Part shown: in pieces, positions 17,407 to 26,184 of the stretch
How the letters are laid out: each line of letters begins with the position of its first letter
Numbering within the stretch: position 1 is the stretch's first letter
Virus record (IMG/VR): IMGVR_UViG_3300035670_000367
Coordinates: 1 to 46,482 of that record
Direction: 5' to 3' (one strand)
Source of the DNA: a virus
DNA: 46,482 nucleotides
Translations under genes and position numbers: made by a program
Notes under the pieces: model-generated
Told to the model about the DNA's origin: nothing
What the model saw: only the letters and a program-made list of their open reading frames with translations
Databases searched by the model: none

Positions 17407-17964
17407 ATGATAGAAAGTATGATTAACTTTGAAGAAGATCAAGCAGAGTCAATAACACAGGCTAATGATGCTAAATCTTTATCTGATCAAGTTCTTAAAT
17501 TAAGAAACCTTGAAGATAAAATTGCTTTGGCAGAAAACAATTTAAAAAAACTACAAGAAGAAGCAGATATTCTTTCTGGTGATGTGATTCCTACAATGAT
17601 GCAAGAAATGAATATTTCAACTTTGAAATTAGCAGATGGTTCCGCTGTAGAAGTGAAACCCATCTACGGTGCTTCAATTTCCGCTGAAAGGAAAGAAGAA
17701 GCATTTAACTGGCTTCGTACAAACGGCCTAGGTGATCTTATTAAAAATGAGGTTACCGTTTCTTTTGGTCGCAACGAAGATAACAAGGCAATTGCTTATG
17801 CAAACCTTGCGGCAGAGCATGGATATCAACCGTCCCAGAAATTAAAGGTTGAACCTATGACTCTCAAAGCATTGGTCAGGGAGCGTATCGAAGCTGGGAA
17901 AGATATGCCCTCTGATCTATTTAACGTGTTCGCAGGAAACAGAACAAAAATAACAAGGAAATAA
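17407..17964 (+). CDS. DUF7173-like replication-region protein
   Basis: 185 aa. A coiled-coil N-terminal half (KLRNLEDKIALAENNLKKLQ) is followed by a conserved core: STLKLADGSAVEVKPIYGAS, EAFNWLRTNGLGDLIKNEV, TVSFGRNEDNKA. The C-terminus has the VEPMTLKALVRERIEAGKDM segment of this family. Such proteins usually precede a possible ssDNA-binding protein and helicase/primase genes in podoviruses, as here. The biochemical role is unknown. It is the first gene after the 17.3 kb promoter. Confidence 0.65.
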   Translation: MIESMINFEEDQAESITQANDAKSLSDQVLKLRNLEDKIALAENNLKKLQEEADILSGDVIPTMMQEMNISTLKLADGSAVEVKPIYGASISAERKEEAFNWLRTNGLGDLIKNEVTVSFGRNEDNKAIAYANLAAEHGYQPSQKLKVEPMTLKALVRERIEAGKDMPSDLFNVFAGNRTKITRK

Positions 17965-17966
17965 AC

Positions 17967-18779
17967 ATGAACAAAGCACAAAGTACAATGGACCAAGGAA
18001 CAAAAAAGTCCAACGCAGTATCTGAGAAAGTAGCTGCGGGAGCTTTAGCTGTAAGCTTCTTTGAAGCAGATGCAGATAAAGGTCTTGGTAATTTAGGTCA
18101 TGAGGATCTAGCATTACCATTTCTTAAAATACTAGGACAACTATCTCCAGAGGTTAACAAGAGAGATGGTAAATATGTTCAAGGTGCAGAACCTGGAATG
18201 ATTTACAACTCTGTAACTGGAGAACTATTTGATGGTGAAAAAGGAATAGATGTTTTACCATGTCATTACAAGTTAGAGTATATCGAATGGCAAGACAGAG
18301 GTGAAGGTTCTGGCGCTCCAGTTGGAATTCATCCATCATCAAGTGATGTAATGACTAAAACAAAGAGAGATGCTTCTTTCAAAGATAGATTACCAAACGG
18401 TAATTATATTGAGAAAACTGCAAGTCATTTCGTAATTGTTTGTGGTCAAACTCCAACTACAGCTTTAATTGCTATGAAATCTACACAATTAAAGATTAGT
18501 AGAAAATGGAATAGTATGATGGCTGGTATTAAGATGAAAGGTAAGAATGGATTATTCACTCCTGCATCTTTTAGTCATGCATATAAATTAAGAACAGTTC
18601 AACAATCAAATGATAAAGGCACTTGGTTTGGTTGGGAAGTTAATAAAGTGGGACCTGTAGAAGATCCTTCTTTATACCAACAAGCTAAATCATTTGCTGA
18701 AAGTGTTTCAAGAGGAGACGTAAAAGTGAAACACGGTGAGACTAATGGATCTGAAAAAGGATCTGAAGCTCATTTCTAA
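17967..18779 (+). CDS. Possible ssDNA-binding protein
   Basis: 270 aa, starting two bases after the previous stop with AAGGAA as ribosome-binding site. It has a Gly/Asp-rich N-terminal region (GLGNLGHEDLALPFLKILGQ), a beta-rich centre including KTASHFVIVCGQTPTTALIA, and an acidic, flexible C-terminus ending GSEAHF. An OB-like beta core with an acidic tail ending in an aromatic residue is the pattern of T7 gp2.5-type binding proteins. Position just before primase supports this. It is an inference from pattern and place, not a recognised domain. Confidence 0.45.
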   Translation: MNKAQSTMDQGTKKSNAVSEKVAAGALAVSFFEADADKGLGNLGHEDLALPFLKILGQLSPEVNKRDGKYVQGAEPGMIYNSVTGELFDGEKGIDVLPCHYKLEYIEWQDRGEGSGAPVGIHPSSSDVMTKTKRDASFKDRLPNGNYIEKTASHFVIVCGQTPTTALIAMKSTQLKISRKWNSMMAGIKMKGKNGLFTPASFSHAYKLRTVQQSNDKGTWFGWEVNKVGPVEDPSLYQQAKSFAESVSRGDVKVKHGETNGSEKGSEAHF

Positions 18780-18796
18780 TTCCTTTCGTTACAATA

Positions 18797-18820
18797 ATGT
18801 GGGCAAGCAATTGCCCACAT
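18797..18820 (+). terminator. Strong hairpin with GCAA loop between ssDNA-binding and primase genes
   Basis: ATGTGGGCAA and TTGCCCACAT form a perfect 10-bp stem closed by a GNRA-type GCAA loop. No U-tract follows, so complete termination is unlikely. It may act as an attenuator or protect the 3' end of the upstream message, allowing more binding protein than primase. Confidence 0.5.
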
Positions 18821-18838
18821 CACAATATAAAGGGCTAA

Positions 18839-20473
18839 ATGGAAAGAAATTTTATAGAGTATTTTACTGGGTTGCAAAGAAACTTTGGTTTTGCAGATTT
18901 AACAAAAAACATAAAAGATCCAACTACAGGTAAATTAAAACCAGAATACGGTTGGTCAAAGCAGCCAATAGCTGAACAAGACTATTTAGATCATTTAAGT
19001 GGTAATAAATCTATAGGTATACAACCTTGTAATGATGAAGGTATGGCAAGGTTTGGTGCTATAGATATTGATTCAAAAGATTATAAAGATTTTTCAATAA
19101 AAAAATATTTAGATTTAATAAAGAAATATGATTTACCTTTAATTCCAATTAAATCAAAAAGTGGTGGACTACATCTTTATATATTTTTAAAAGAACCGGT
19201 TAAGGCAATAATTATTAAGAAATTTTTAGAAGGTTTATTGTTCACACTACAACTACCTTTAAGAATAGAAATTTTTCCAAAGCAAACAGAACTAGGTAAA
19301 GATGCTGAAGGAAATTTTATTAATGGTAATTTTATTAATCTTCCTTACTATAATAAATCAGAAAGAGTAGCTGTTAACTTTGATGGTAAACCATTTACAT
19401 TTGAACAGTTTATAAAGGTAGTAGAAGCAAACTTAAAAACAGAAAAAGAATTAGAAGAGTTTTCATTAGCCCACGTGAAAACTGTACTACAGGGAGGCCC
19501 ATCTGAATTTGACGATGGTCCTCCTTGTCTACAGATGATGACTAAAGATGAGTTGGATGATGGAAGAGATAGATGGCTATATAACTATATGGTGTTTGCT
19601 AAAAAGAAATACCAGGATAAGTGGGAAGAAATGGTTATTGATGCTCCTAAAAAATATTTTTTAAAAGATTCTAATGGATTAGTTATTGATGATTGGGGTG
19701 AGAAAAAAGTAAGAGATAAAATTAGATCTTGGAAAAAAGATTCTACTAAAGGTTATACATGTACTCAAGAACCTATTGTAAACTTTTGTATGAAAACAGA
19801 GTGCGCAAAAAGAAAATATGGATTTTTATCCGACAAGAAAGCTTTGTTTCCTAAATTATCTAGTTTAGTTAAAATTAAATATCCAGAACCTGAATACACA
19901 TTTAATGTTGAATTACCTAATGGTGATTCTAAAAATGTAAAAGCAAAACATATTAAACAAATAGTATTACAAGAAGAAATAAGATCTATTATTGCAGCTG
20001 CTGCAGATTTTGTTCCACCAAAAGTAAAATCAAATGAATTTCAAGAAGTGTTAGATAATTTATTTCCTCCTAAAGAAGAACTACTTCCTCCTAAAGGAAC
20101 TACTCCTGATGAACAATTAGCAGAGTATTTAAAAGAATATATTAATGGGCCACAAGCTAAATCCAATGCCTCATTTAAAACTGGAGCTGTATTAATAGAA
20201 GGTGATTATGCTTATTTTAAATATCAAAGTTTTTACAATTCTTTAAAGAATAAGGATTGGAGATTAGATAAATCTAAAACAGCTGAAAAAATAATACAGA
20301 TTGGTGGCGATAAAGAAACTAAAATTAATATACCTAAAAGATTTCCTAAAAAACCAGGAGAAAAAGAATCTCATGATCCAATTGATGTAATACAAATACC
20401 TATTAGCAAGTTTAAAATTAAAACTTCTAAAGTTGAAATGATACCTGTCAAATCTAAAAAGGATATATTCTAA
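18839..20473 (+). CDS. AEP primase-polymerase, TOTE-like
   Basis: 544 aa. The three archaeo-eukaryotic primase motifs are visible: DIDSKD with D76 and D78 (metal ligands), SKSGGLH at 106-112 (nucleotide-binding S-x-H type) and RIEIFPKQ at 142-149. The arrangement WSKQP, IGIQPCND and RFGAIDIDS matches the TOTE-type AEP group. A Cys-containing segment (YTCTQEPIVNFCMKTEC) near residue 315 may bind zinc. It would prime replication for the polymerase encoded downstream. It ends one base into the helicase ATG. Confidence 0.8.
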   Translation: MERNFIEYFTGLQRNFGFADLTKNIKDPTTGKLKPEYGWSKQPIAEQDYLDHLSGNKSIGIQPCNDEGMARFGAIDIDSKDYKDFSIKKYLDLIKKYDLPLIPIKSKSGGLHLYIFLKEPVKAIIIKKFLEGLLFTLQLPLRIEIFPKQTELGKDAEGNFINGNFINLPYYNKSERVAVNFDGKPFTFEQFIKVVEANLKTEKELEEFSLAHVKTVLQGGPSEFDDGPPCLQMMTKDELDDGRDRWLYNYMVFAKKKYQDKWEEMVIDAPKKYFLKDSNGLVIDDWGEKKVRDKIRSWKKDSTKGYTCTQEPIVNFCMKTECAKRKYGFLSDKKALFPKLSSLVKIKYPEPEYTFNVELPNGDSKNVKAKHIKQIVLQEEIRSIIAAAADFVPPKVKSNEFQEVLDNLFPPKEELLPPKGTTPDEQLAEYLKEYINGPQAKSNASFKTGAVLIEGDYAYFKYQSFYNSLKNKDWRLDKSKTAEKIIQIGGDKETKINIPKRFPKKPGEKESHDPIDVIQIPISKFKIKTSKVEMIPVKSKKDIF

Positions 20474-21975
20474 TGATTAAAAAAGTATTAGGTCCTCCTG
20501 GAACAGGTAAAACAAGAAGATTACTTAATGAAGTAGATAACTATTTAAAACAAGGAGTACCTTTAAATAAAATTGGTTATTTCGCTTTCACAAGAAAAGC
20601 TGCTAATGAAGCAAGAGAAAGATTTTTAAAGATAAATAAAAATTATAACAAAACAGATGTCAAATTTTTTCAAACATTACATTCTCTAGCTTTTCATACA
20701 CTAGGTATGAGTGAAGATAATGTTATGCAGCCAGTTCATTATGAACAAATAGGTAAAGAATTAAGTATTCGAGTTAACTACTCAAGTGATTCTGAAGAAA
20801 GTTGTTATATGAATTGTGACAATGAATATTTTAAACTTATTAATAAAGCTAGAGTTAAATGTATATCTATTGAAGATGAATTTAATACTAATGAATGGAG
20901 TAGAAGTATAGATTTAGATACCTTAAATCATATTAATTTAAATTTTATAAACTATAAGAAAGCTTACAATTTAGATGATTATACAGACATGATTGAAAAG
21001 TTTGTAGTTAACTCTGACAAATGTCCTGTATTTGAAGTTATATTTATAGATGAAGCACAGGACTTATCTCCAATACAATGGAAAATGTTTGATGTTTTAA
21101 AATCTAAATCTAAAGACTTATTTTTAGCAGGAGATGATGACCAAGCTATATTTGCATGGGCTGGAGCTGATGTTAATAGATTCATTGATGAACCAGCAGA
21201 AGAAGAGATATTACAACAATCAGAACGTATACCTTTGGCTGTCCAAGAATTGTCTAACACAATATTAAATAGAATACAGGGTAAACGAAAAGAAAAAATA
21301 TATCATGCAAAAAAAGATAAAGATGGAAATGTAGTACAAGGTAATGTGACCACTATATTTGATATAGATAATTTAGACTTAACACAGGATAAATGGTTAA
21401 TATTAACAAGGACAACTTATAGGTCTGATGAAATATCTGAATTGTTAAAAGAAAAAAGATTATATTTTAAGAATAGATATGGAAAAAGTATAGATCATAA
21501 ACTTTATAAATCTGTATTAAAATGGACTGAACTAACCACAGGAAGTGAAATATCAATAGCAGACTGTAAAGACATATATGAATATTTAGATCAAACTTTT
21601 GATGAAAAGAAATTTGAAAATAGAAGTTCTGTAAAAATAGAAGATCTTGGATACTCTCCTGGTGTAACCTGGTTTGATGCATTTACAAATTTAGATCAAG
21701 AAAAAGAATTATATATAAGAACGTTATTAAGTAATGGAGAAAAATTATCTGAAGAACCAAGAATAGAAGTATCAACCATTCATGCAGCAAAAGGCGGTGA
21801 ATGTAGAAATGTTATTCTTATTTTAGATAATGCAAGGAAAATAAGAGAGTCTATGGAAACAAGTATAGACAAACAGGATGAAGAACATAGAGTTTGGTAC
21901 GTTGGTGTAACAAGGTCTATGGAAAATCTTTATATATTAAAATCAAAAAAAGAATGGAAAGGTTATCAACTATGA
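20473..21975 (+). CDS. UvrD/PcrA-like superfamily 1 DNA helicase
   Basis: 500 aa. Walker A is GPPGTGKT at 7-14, motif Ia includes FAFTRKAANEA, motif II is DEAQD at 193-197, and motif III is GDDDQAIFAWAGA at 220-232. C-terminal motif V is STIHAAKGGE and motif VI is VWYVGVTRSMENLYIL. This makes it a complete 3'-5' type SF1 helicase, smaller than cellular UvrD and closer in size to phage Dda-like enzymes. It probably serves as replicative or recombination helicase next to the primase. It overlaps both neighbours. Confidence 0.9.
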   Translation: MIKKVLGPPGTGKTRRLLNEVDNYLKQGVPLNKIGYFAFTRKAANEARERFLKINKNYNKTDVKFFQTLHSLAFHTLGMSEDNVMQPVHYEQIGKELSIRVNYSSDSEESCYMNCDNEYFKLINKARVKCISIEDEFNTNEWSRSIDLDTLNHINLNFINYKKAYNLDDYTDMIEKFVVNSDKCPVFEVIFIDEAQDLSPIQWKMFDVLKSKSKDLFLAGDDDQAIFAWAGADVNRFIDEPAEEEILQQSERIPLAVQELSNTILNRIQGKRKEKIYHAKKDKDGNVVQGNVTTIFDIDNLDLTQDKWLILTRTTYRSDEISELLKEKRLYFKNRYGKSIDHKLYKSVLKWTELTTGSEISIADCKDIYEYLDQTFDEKKFENRSSVKIEDLGYSPGVTWFDAFTNLDQEKELYIRTLLSNGEKLSEEPRIEVSTIHAAKGGECRNVILILDNARKIRESMETSIDKQDEEHRVWYVGVTRSMENLYILKSKKEWKGYQL

Positions 21976-22196
21976 GCAATAAAGCGTTTTTTAAACAGGT
22001 GGGAGGAAAACATTATAAAAAATATAAAATACAACCTTCTTTATTTATCAATAAAAATAAGATACTGTTTGCAGAAGGTAATGCAATTAAATATATTTGC
22101 AGGCACCAAGATAAAGGAAAGAAACAAGATTTGCTAAAAGCTATACACTATATAGAAATGATTATTGAAAGGGATTATGAAAGTACCTCTATTTGA
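21972..22196 (+). CDS. DUF3310 (SaV-like) protein
   Basis: The start is ATG 21972, overlapping the helicase stop (ATGA); the protein is 74 aa. The signature is clear: FKQVGGKHYKKYKIQPSLFI and then EGNAIKYICRHQDKGKKQDL with KAIHYIEMIIE. This family is common in phage replication regions and is thought to be a nucleotide-kinase-associated or regulatory protein; no activity is established from the sequence. It overlaps the DNA polymerase start by 20 bases. Confidence 0.8.
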   Translation: MSNKAFFKQVGGKHYKKYKIQPSLFINKNKILFAEGNAIKYICRHQDKGKKQDLLKAIHYIEMIIERDYESTSI

Positions 22197-24033
22197 AGCA
22201 CAAAAGGAATGGGTTGAACCAGAAGAATTTCCGGATCTACGTTCTTATGATGAAATTGCAGTTGATTTAGAAACAAGAGATCCTGATCTAAAGAAAAAAG
22301 GATCAGGTTCAGTTATAGGTAATGGAGAAGTAATTGGTATAGCTGTTGCTGTACCAGGAAGATCTTTTTATTTTCCCATAGCCCACGGATCAGGGCCAAA
22401 CATGGATAAGAAAAAAGTTTTAGAATGGTTTAAAGATACCATGGCAACACCCTCATTAAAAATATTTCATAATGCAATGTATGACGTTTGTTGGATTAGA
22501 CAAATGGGAATTAAAATTAATGGTTTGATTGTAGATACTATGATTGCAGCATCTTTAATTGATGAAAACAGATTTCAATACAGTTTAAATATGTTGTCTT
22601 GGGACTATCTTGGTTATGGTAAAAGTGAAGCAGCTTTAAATGAAGCAGCAAAATCAAGAGGATTAGATCCTAAAGAAGATATGTGGCAATTACCAGCTAT
22701 GGAAGTTGGTGCATATGCTGAAAAGGATGCGGAACTTACTTTAGAACTATGGCAAATATTTAAAAAAGAAATAGTTCATCAAGACATAGAATCAGTATTT
22801 AGTTTAGAAACTGATCTATTTCCTTGTCTAGTTGATATGAGATTTAAAGGAGTAAGAGTTGATATAGAACGTGCACACAAGCTGAAACAACAATTAACAG
22901 CACAAGAGCATGAATTGTTATTAAAAGTAAAACAAGAAACAGGGATAGAACCGCAGATTTGGGCTGCAAGAAGTATTGCAACAGTCTTTGATAAACTTGG
23001 TTTACCTTATGACAGAACCGAGAAATCATCAGCGCCTTCCTTTACGAAGAATTTTTTACAAGAACATTCTAATCCTATAGTGCAAATGATTGCTAAAGCA
23101 AGGGAAATTAATAAAGCGCATACAACTTTTATTGATACAATCATTAGATACGAGCACAAAGGTCGTATTCATGCAGAGATCAATCAAATAAGATCTGATC
23201 AAGGTGGAACTGTTACAGGAAGATTCAGTTATAACAATCCAAATTTACAGCAACTACCAGCAAGGAACAAGGATCTAGGACCTTTAATTAGATCTTTATT
23301 CCTACCAGAAGAAGGTCATACATGGGGTTGTTTTGACTATTCACAACAAGAACCAAGATTGGTTGTGCACTATGCATCTTTATATAAGTTTCCATCGGTA
23401 TATGATGTTATTGAATCTTATAAAGAAAATCCTGATACAGACTTTCACCAGGCTGTTGCTGACATGGCAAACATTCCAAGATCACAAGCTAAAACAATTA
23501 ACCTTGGATTGTTCTATGGTATGGGTAAAACTAAACTACAAGCTGAACTTGGTGTATCTAAAGAAAAGGCTGCAGAACTGTTTGAACAGTACCATGCTAA
23601 AGTTCCATTTGTAAAACAATTAACTAATGCTGCTTCTAACAGAGCACAAGAACGTGGACAAATAAGAACGTTGCTTGGTAGATTATGCAGATTCCATTTA
23701 TGGGAGCCTAATCAATTTGGTATGCATAAAGCATTGCCTCATGAAGAAGCACTCCAGGAACACGGACCAGGGATTAGAAGAGCTTTCACATACAAAGCTT
23801 TGAATAAATTAATTCAAGGATCAGCAGCGGACATGACAAAAAAATCTATGTTAGAATTGTATAAACAAGGTATAGTTGCTCATATACAAATTCATGATGA
23901 ATTAGATTTATCTGTTGAATCTCCAGAACATGCTAAAAAAATAATTGAGATTATGGAAAATGCTGTACAATTAGAAGTTCCAAACAAAGTAGACTACGAA
24001 TCTGGTGAAAACTGGGGTGATATCTATGATTGA
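22177..24033 (+). CDS. polA: DNA polymerase, family A with 3'-5' exonuclease
   Basis: I choose ATG 22177 (618 aa) after GAAAGGG rather than an in-frame TTG 12 bases earlier. The exonuclease domain has D30/E32 (IAVDLETRD), HNAMYDVCWIRQMG and the Exo III segment GAYAEKDAE. The polymerase domain has motif A FDYSQQEPR (D387), O-helix RSQAKTINLGLFYG (K439, Y447) and motif C HDE (573-575). There is no 5'-nuclease domain, as usual in phages. The residue equivalent to E. coli F762 is leucine (L443). This is the replicative enzyme of the operon. Confidence 0.95.
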   Translation: MKVPLFEAQKEWVEPEEFPDLRSYDEIAVDLETRDPDLKKKGSGSVIGNGEVIGIAVAVPGRSFYFPIAHGSGPNMDKKKVLEWFKDTMATPSLKIFHNAMYDVCWIRQMGIKINGLIVDTMIAASLIDENRFQYSLNMLSWDYLGYGKSEAALNEAAKSRGLDPKEDMWQLPAMEVGAYAEKDAELTLELWQIFKKEIVHQDIESVFSLETDLFPCLVDMRFKGVRVDIERAHKLKQQLTAQEHELLLKVKQETGIEPQIWAARSIATVFDKLGLPYDRTEKSSAPSFTKNFLQEHSNPIVQMIAKAREINKAHTTFIDTIIRYEHKGRIHAEINQIRSDQGGTVTGRFSYNNPNLQQLPARNKDLGPLIRSLFLPEEGHTWGCFDYSQQEPRLVVHYASLYKFPSVYDVIESYKENPDTDFHQAVADMANIPRSQAKTINLGLFYGMGKTKLQAELGVSKEKAAELFEQYHAKVPFVKQLTNAASNRAQERGQIRTLLGRLCRFHLWEPNQFGMHKALPHEEALQEHGPGIRRAFTYKALNKLIQGSAADMTKKSMLELYKQGIVAHIQIHDELDLSVESPEHAKKIIEIMENAVQLEVPNKVDYESGENWGDIYD

Positions 24034-24035
24034 TT

Positions 24036-24695
24036 ATGTCTTATCTTAATGCTAACATTCCACCGATTTATTGTAAAATAAGAAGGGAGTATCTCTATGA
24101 CTTACGAAAACATCAAGGCGAAACTGAAGATTGTGTGGTCTTTGCTATTGCAAGTATTCCAGGGCGTGCAATCCTATTTCATGCTTTACTTACGAATGGT
24201 GCAATATATTGGAGACTTCCTATCAGTGCTTTTCTTCAAAGAAGAATCGGCATTGATGTGCATAGCCCACAAATGGAACATCAAGATCTCGAAGATCTTC
24301 AGTTGTGGAATTCATTTAGTTATTATCCTGCTATTACTTGTTTTGATTTTTTAGTAGGACAACGTTGTAAATATTTAAACAAAGATAAAAAATTTATTTA
24401 TGGAGAATATTTATTCACAATTGATTGGGCTCATCCAGAACCTAATATCATCGATACTGAACATTCTGAAATTCCCGATCAACATAAGTGTGCTCATGTT
24501 TTGGCTCTTGATAACGGTAATTTTGCAGCTCAGCCTAATAATCGTATTTTGTGGAGTATTCCTAGCTTTACAACTTCAACACATTGGCCGGATTATAAAG
24601 TTCAAACTACAGAGTGGAATGTCGAAAATAAAGACTGGAAAACAGATGATACGGATGATATGTTTTACCAAGTAAATGAATCTAAAAAAAGTTAA
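24036..24695 (+). CDS. Conserved phage protein of unknown function, 219 aa
   Basis: ATG 24036 lies two bases after the polymerase stop; a TTG start at 24030 would overlap it. The sequence is Trp/His/Tyr-rich (IPGRAILFHALLTNGAIYWR, WNSFSYYPAITCFDFLVG) and looks like a compact globular enzyme or binding protein. I cannot place it in a named family, although the type recurs after polA in marine phages. It is probably co-transcribed with the replication operon. Confidence 0.65.
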   Translation: MSYLNANIPPIYCKIRREYLYDLRKHQGETEDCVVFAIASIPGRAILFHALLTNGAIYWRLPISAFLQRRIGIDVHSPQMEHQDLEDLQLWNSFSYYPAITCFDFLVGQRCKYLNKDKKFIYGEYLFTIDWAHPEPNIIDTEHSEIPDQHKCAHVLALDNGNFAAQPNNRILWSIPSFTTSTHWPDYKVQTTEWNVENKDWKTDDTDDMFYQVNESKKS

Positions 24696-24748
24696 TTGTA
24701 TTAACAACCTCGCAGTTGGATGCTGCCTCTTAAATCACTGTAAATGCC

Positions 24749-25354
24749 ATGATAATAAAGACTACAATAATAAGGTATTTGATTATAGCTCTAGTAGCAT
24801 TTGTATTAGGTACATTCTTTCCCAACCCAGTCGCCAAGAACAAGGCCCAGGGTGAAGCAATCGCCTGGGCCAAAAAACTAGGGTTTGGACCTCCTAGGTT
24901 TGAGTACTCAAACGACAAAGAATTCATATCCTCCCTCAATAACTGTATTAATTACCTAAATTTTAACATCCCAAGACGAGAAAGAATAAACACAGAACTA
25001 ATAATAGCGCAGGCTATTGTAGAAAGTGACTACGGAAGATCACGTTTTGCACGAGAAGGTCACAATTTATTTGGTATAAGGGTATGGTCGAAAGAGGGAA
25101 TGTTGCCATTATTACAACCGGAGTCAATAGATTGGCGTGTAAGAGTCTTTAAAAACAAGTGCGAATCTGTTAGATATTATATAGAAATTCTAAATACAAA
25201 AAGAGTGTATGCAGAATTTAGAAGAGTTAGAGAAATTACATTGAATAAAAATCCTATTGCAATGGCTAAAACTTTAGATAACTTTTCTACAAATAAACAA
25301 TATGAAAAACGTGTAATAGAGGTAATACTTAAATTAAGAAATGAAGCTAAGTGA
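24749..25354 (+). CDS. Glucosaminidase-type endolysin with N-terminal signal anchor
   Basis: 201 aa. Residues 6-25 form a hydrophobic N-terminal segment (IIRYLIIALVAFVLGTFFP) that would act as a signal anchor. The catalytic region AQAIVESDYGRSRFAREG with E92, followed by HNLFGIRVW, matches the Bax/FlgJ-like mannosyl-glycoprotein endo-beta-N-acetylglucosaminidase fold. It would cleave peptidoglycan glycan strands from the periplasmic side, in the manner of SAR-type endolysins. The ribosome-binding site is weak. It overlaps the M15 peptidase start by 14 bases. Confidence 0.8.
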   Translation: MIIKTTIIRYLIIALVAFVLGTFFPNPVAKNKAQGEAIAWAKKLGFGPPRFEYSNDKEFISSLNNCINYLNFNIPRRERINTELIIAQAIVESDYGRSRFAREGHNLFGIRVWSKEGMLPLLQPESIDWRVRVFKNKCESVRYYIEILNTKRVYAEFRRVREITLNKNPIAMAKTLDNFSTNKQYEKRVIEVILKLRNEAK

Positions 25355-25802
25355 AAATTTTACATTAGATGAATTAACAAAATCACAAGAAGCAATACGA
25401 CTTGGTATTCCTAATGAACCTAATGATGAACATATTACAAATTTAATTTTACTTTGTAAAAATATACTACAACCAATTAGAAATCATTTTAAAATTCCAG
25501 TATCTATTTCTTCAGGCTATAGATCAGCAGCTTTATGCGAAGCCATAGGATCAAGTAAAAACAGCCAACACACACGTGGTGAAGCCGCAGACTTTGAACT
25601 GTTTGGCATACATAATAAGGAGGTAAGTGATTGGTTGGTTAAAAATCTTGATTACGATCAATGTATATTAGAGTTTTGGACACCCAACGACCCTAACTCT
25701 GGATGGATACATTGCAGCTACACTATTGATAAACCAAATAGAAAACAATATTTAAAAGCTAGTAAAGAGAATGGTAAAGTTGTATATTCATCAATAATAT
25801 GA
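25341..25802 (+). CDS. Peptidase M15-family endolysin
   Basis: 153 aa. The zinc site is H77 and D84 (SQHTRGEAADFEL) and H124 (GWIHCSY), preceded by the typical SSGYRSAALCEAIGSS loop with R61. This is the M15_3 / DD-carboxypeptidase-like fold used by many phages to cut peptidoglycan cross-links. No signal peptide is visible, so export would need a holin. It is directly coupled to the glucosaminidase gene, giving two complementary cell-wall enzymes in one operon. Confidence 0.9.
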   Translation: MKLSENFTLDELTKSQEAIRLGIPNEPNDEHITNLILLCKNILQPIRNHFKIPVSISSGYRSAALCEAIGSSKNSQHTRGEAADFELFGIHNKEVSDWLVKNLDYDQCILEFWTPNDPNSGWIHCSYTIDKPNRKQYLKASKENGKVVYSSII

Positions 25803-26005
25803 AAAATTTAACAATTGATTCATTAATAGTTCATGGTATTTGTCCAGGCTGTAAAGAATTAGCTGCATTGGTTTCTATTCTAGATAATGTTTATAAGTGT
25901 ACAAATTGTGGAGATGAATTGGTACAACACGTAAATGGTGTAATTAAATATTTACCTATGAATAATAAAAAGGCACGCAAAATAGTATATGGCAAAGAAA
26001 AGTAA
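25799..26005 (+). CDS. Small zinc-ribbon protein
   Basis: 68 aa, ATGA-coupled to the peptidase. Two CxxC knuckles (CPGCKE near residue 15 and CTNCGD near 34) form a zinc ribbon, followed by a basic tail. Such proteins often bind nucleic acid or act as adaptors. There is no further indication of its role. Confidence 0.7.
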   Translation: MKNLTIDSLIVHGICPGCKELAALVSILDNVYKCTNCGDELVQHVNGVIKYLPMNNKKARKIVYGKEK

Positions 26006-26123
26006 TCCATACGGAACCGGCCTATATCATAAAAGAACAAAACCAAAAAGAAAAGGTAGACATTCTAAACGTCCAAATAAAAGAAACACTCACAAGTTGT
26101 ATAGAGGACAAGGTCGACGATAG
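25989..26123 (+). CDS. Very basic 44-aa protein (KRTKPKRKGRHSKRP type)
   Basis: It starts inside the zinc-ribbon gene and reads MAKKSNPYGTGLYHKRTKPK, then RKGRHSKRPNK and ends LYRGQGRR. About half of the residues are Lys, Arg or His. Proteins with this GTGL-x-x-KRT / RGQG layout recur in many podoviruses. It probably binds nucleic acid. It ends 3 bases before a consensus promoter. Confidence 0.7.
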   Translation: MAKKSNPYGTGLYHKRTKPKRKGRHSKRPNKRNTHKLYRGQGRR

Positions 26124-26126
26124 TAT

Positions 26127-26155
26127 TTGACATCTAGTATAAATTATACTATAAT
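26127..26155 (+). promoter_or_regulatory. Consensus sigma70-type promoter for the small-gene operon
   Basis: TTGACA at 26127-26132, a 17-base spacer and TATAAT at 26150-26155 are perfect. Transcription would start about 23 bases before the ribbon-helix-helix gene. The spacer contains the palindrome TAGTATAAATTATACTA, which could be an operator over the promoter. Confidence 0.8.
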
Positions 26156-26184
26156 CCTACAAAACAAATAAAGAAAGGTTATAA

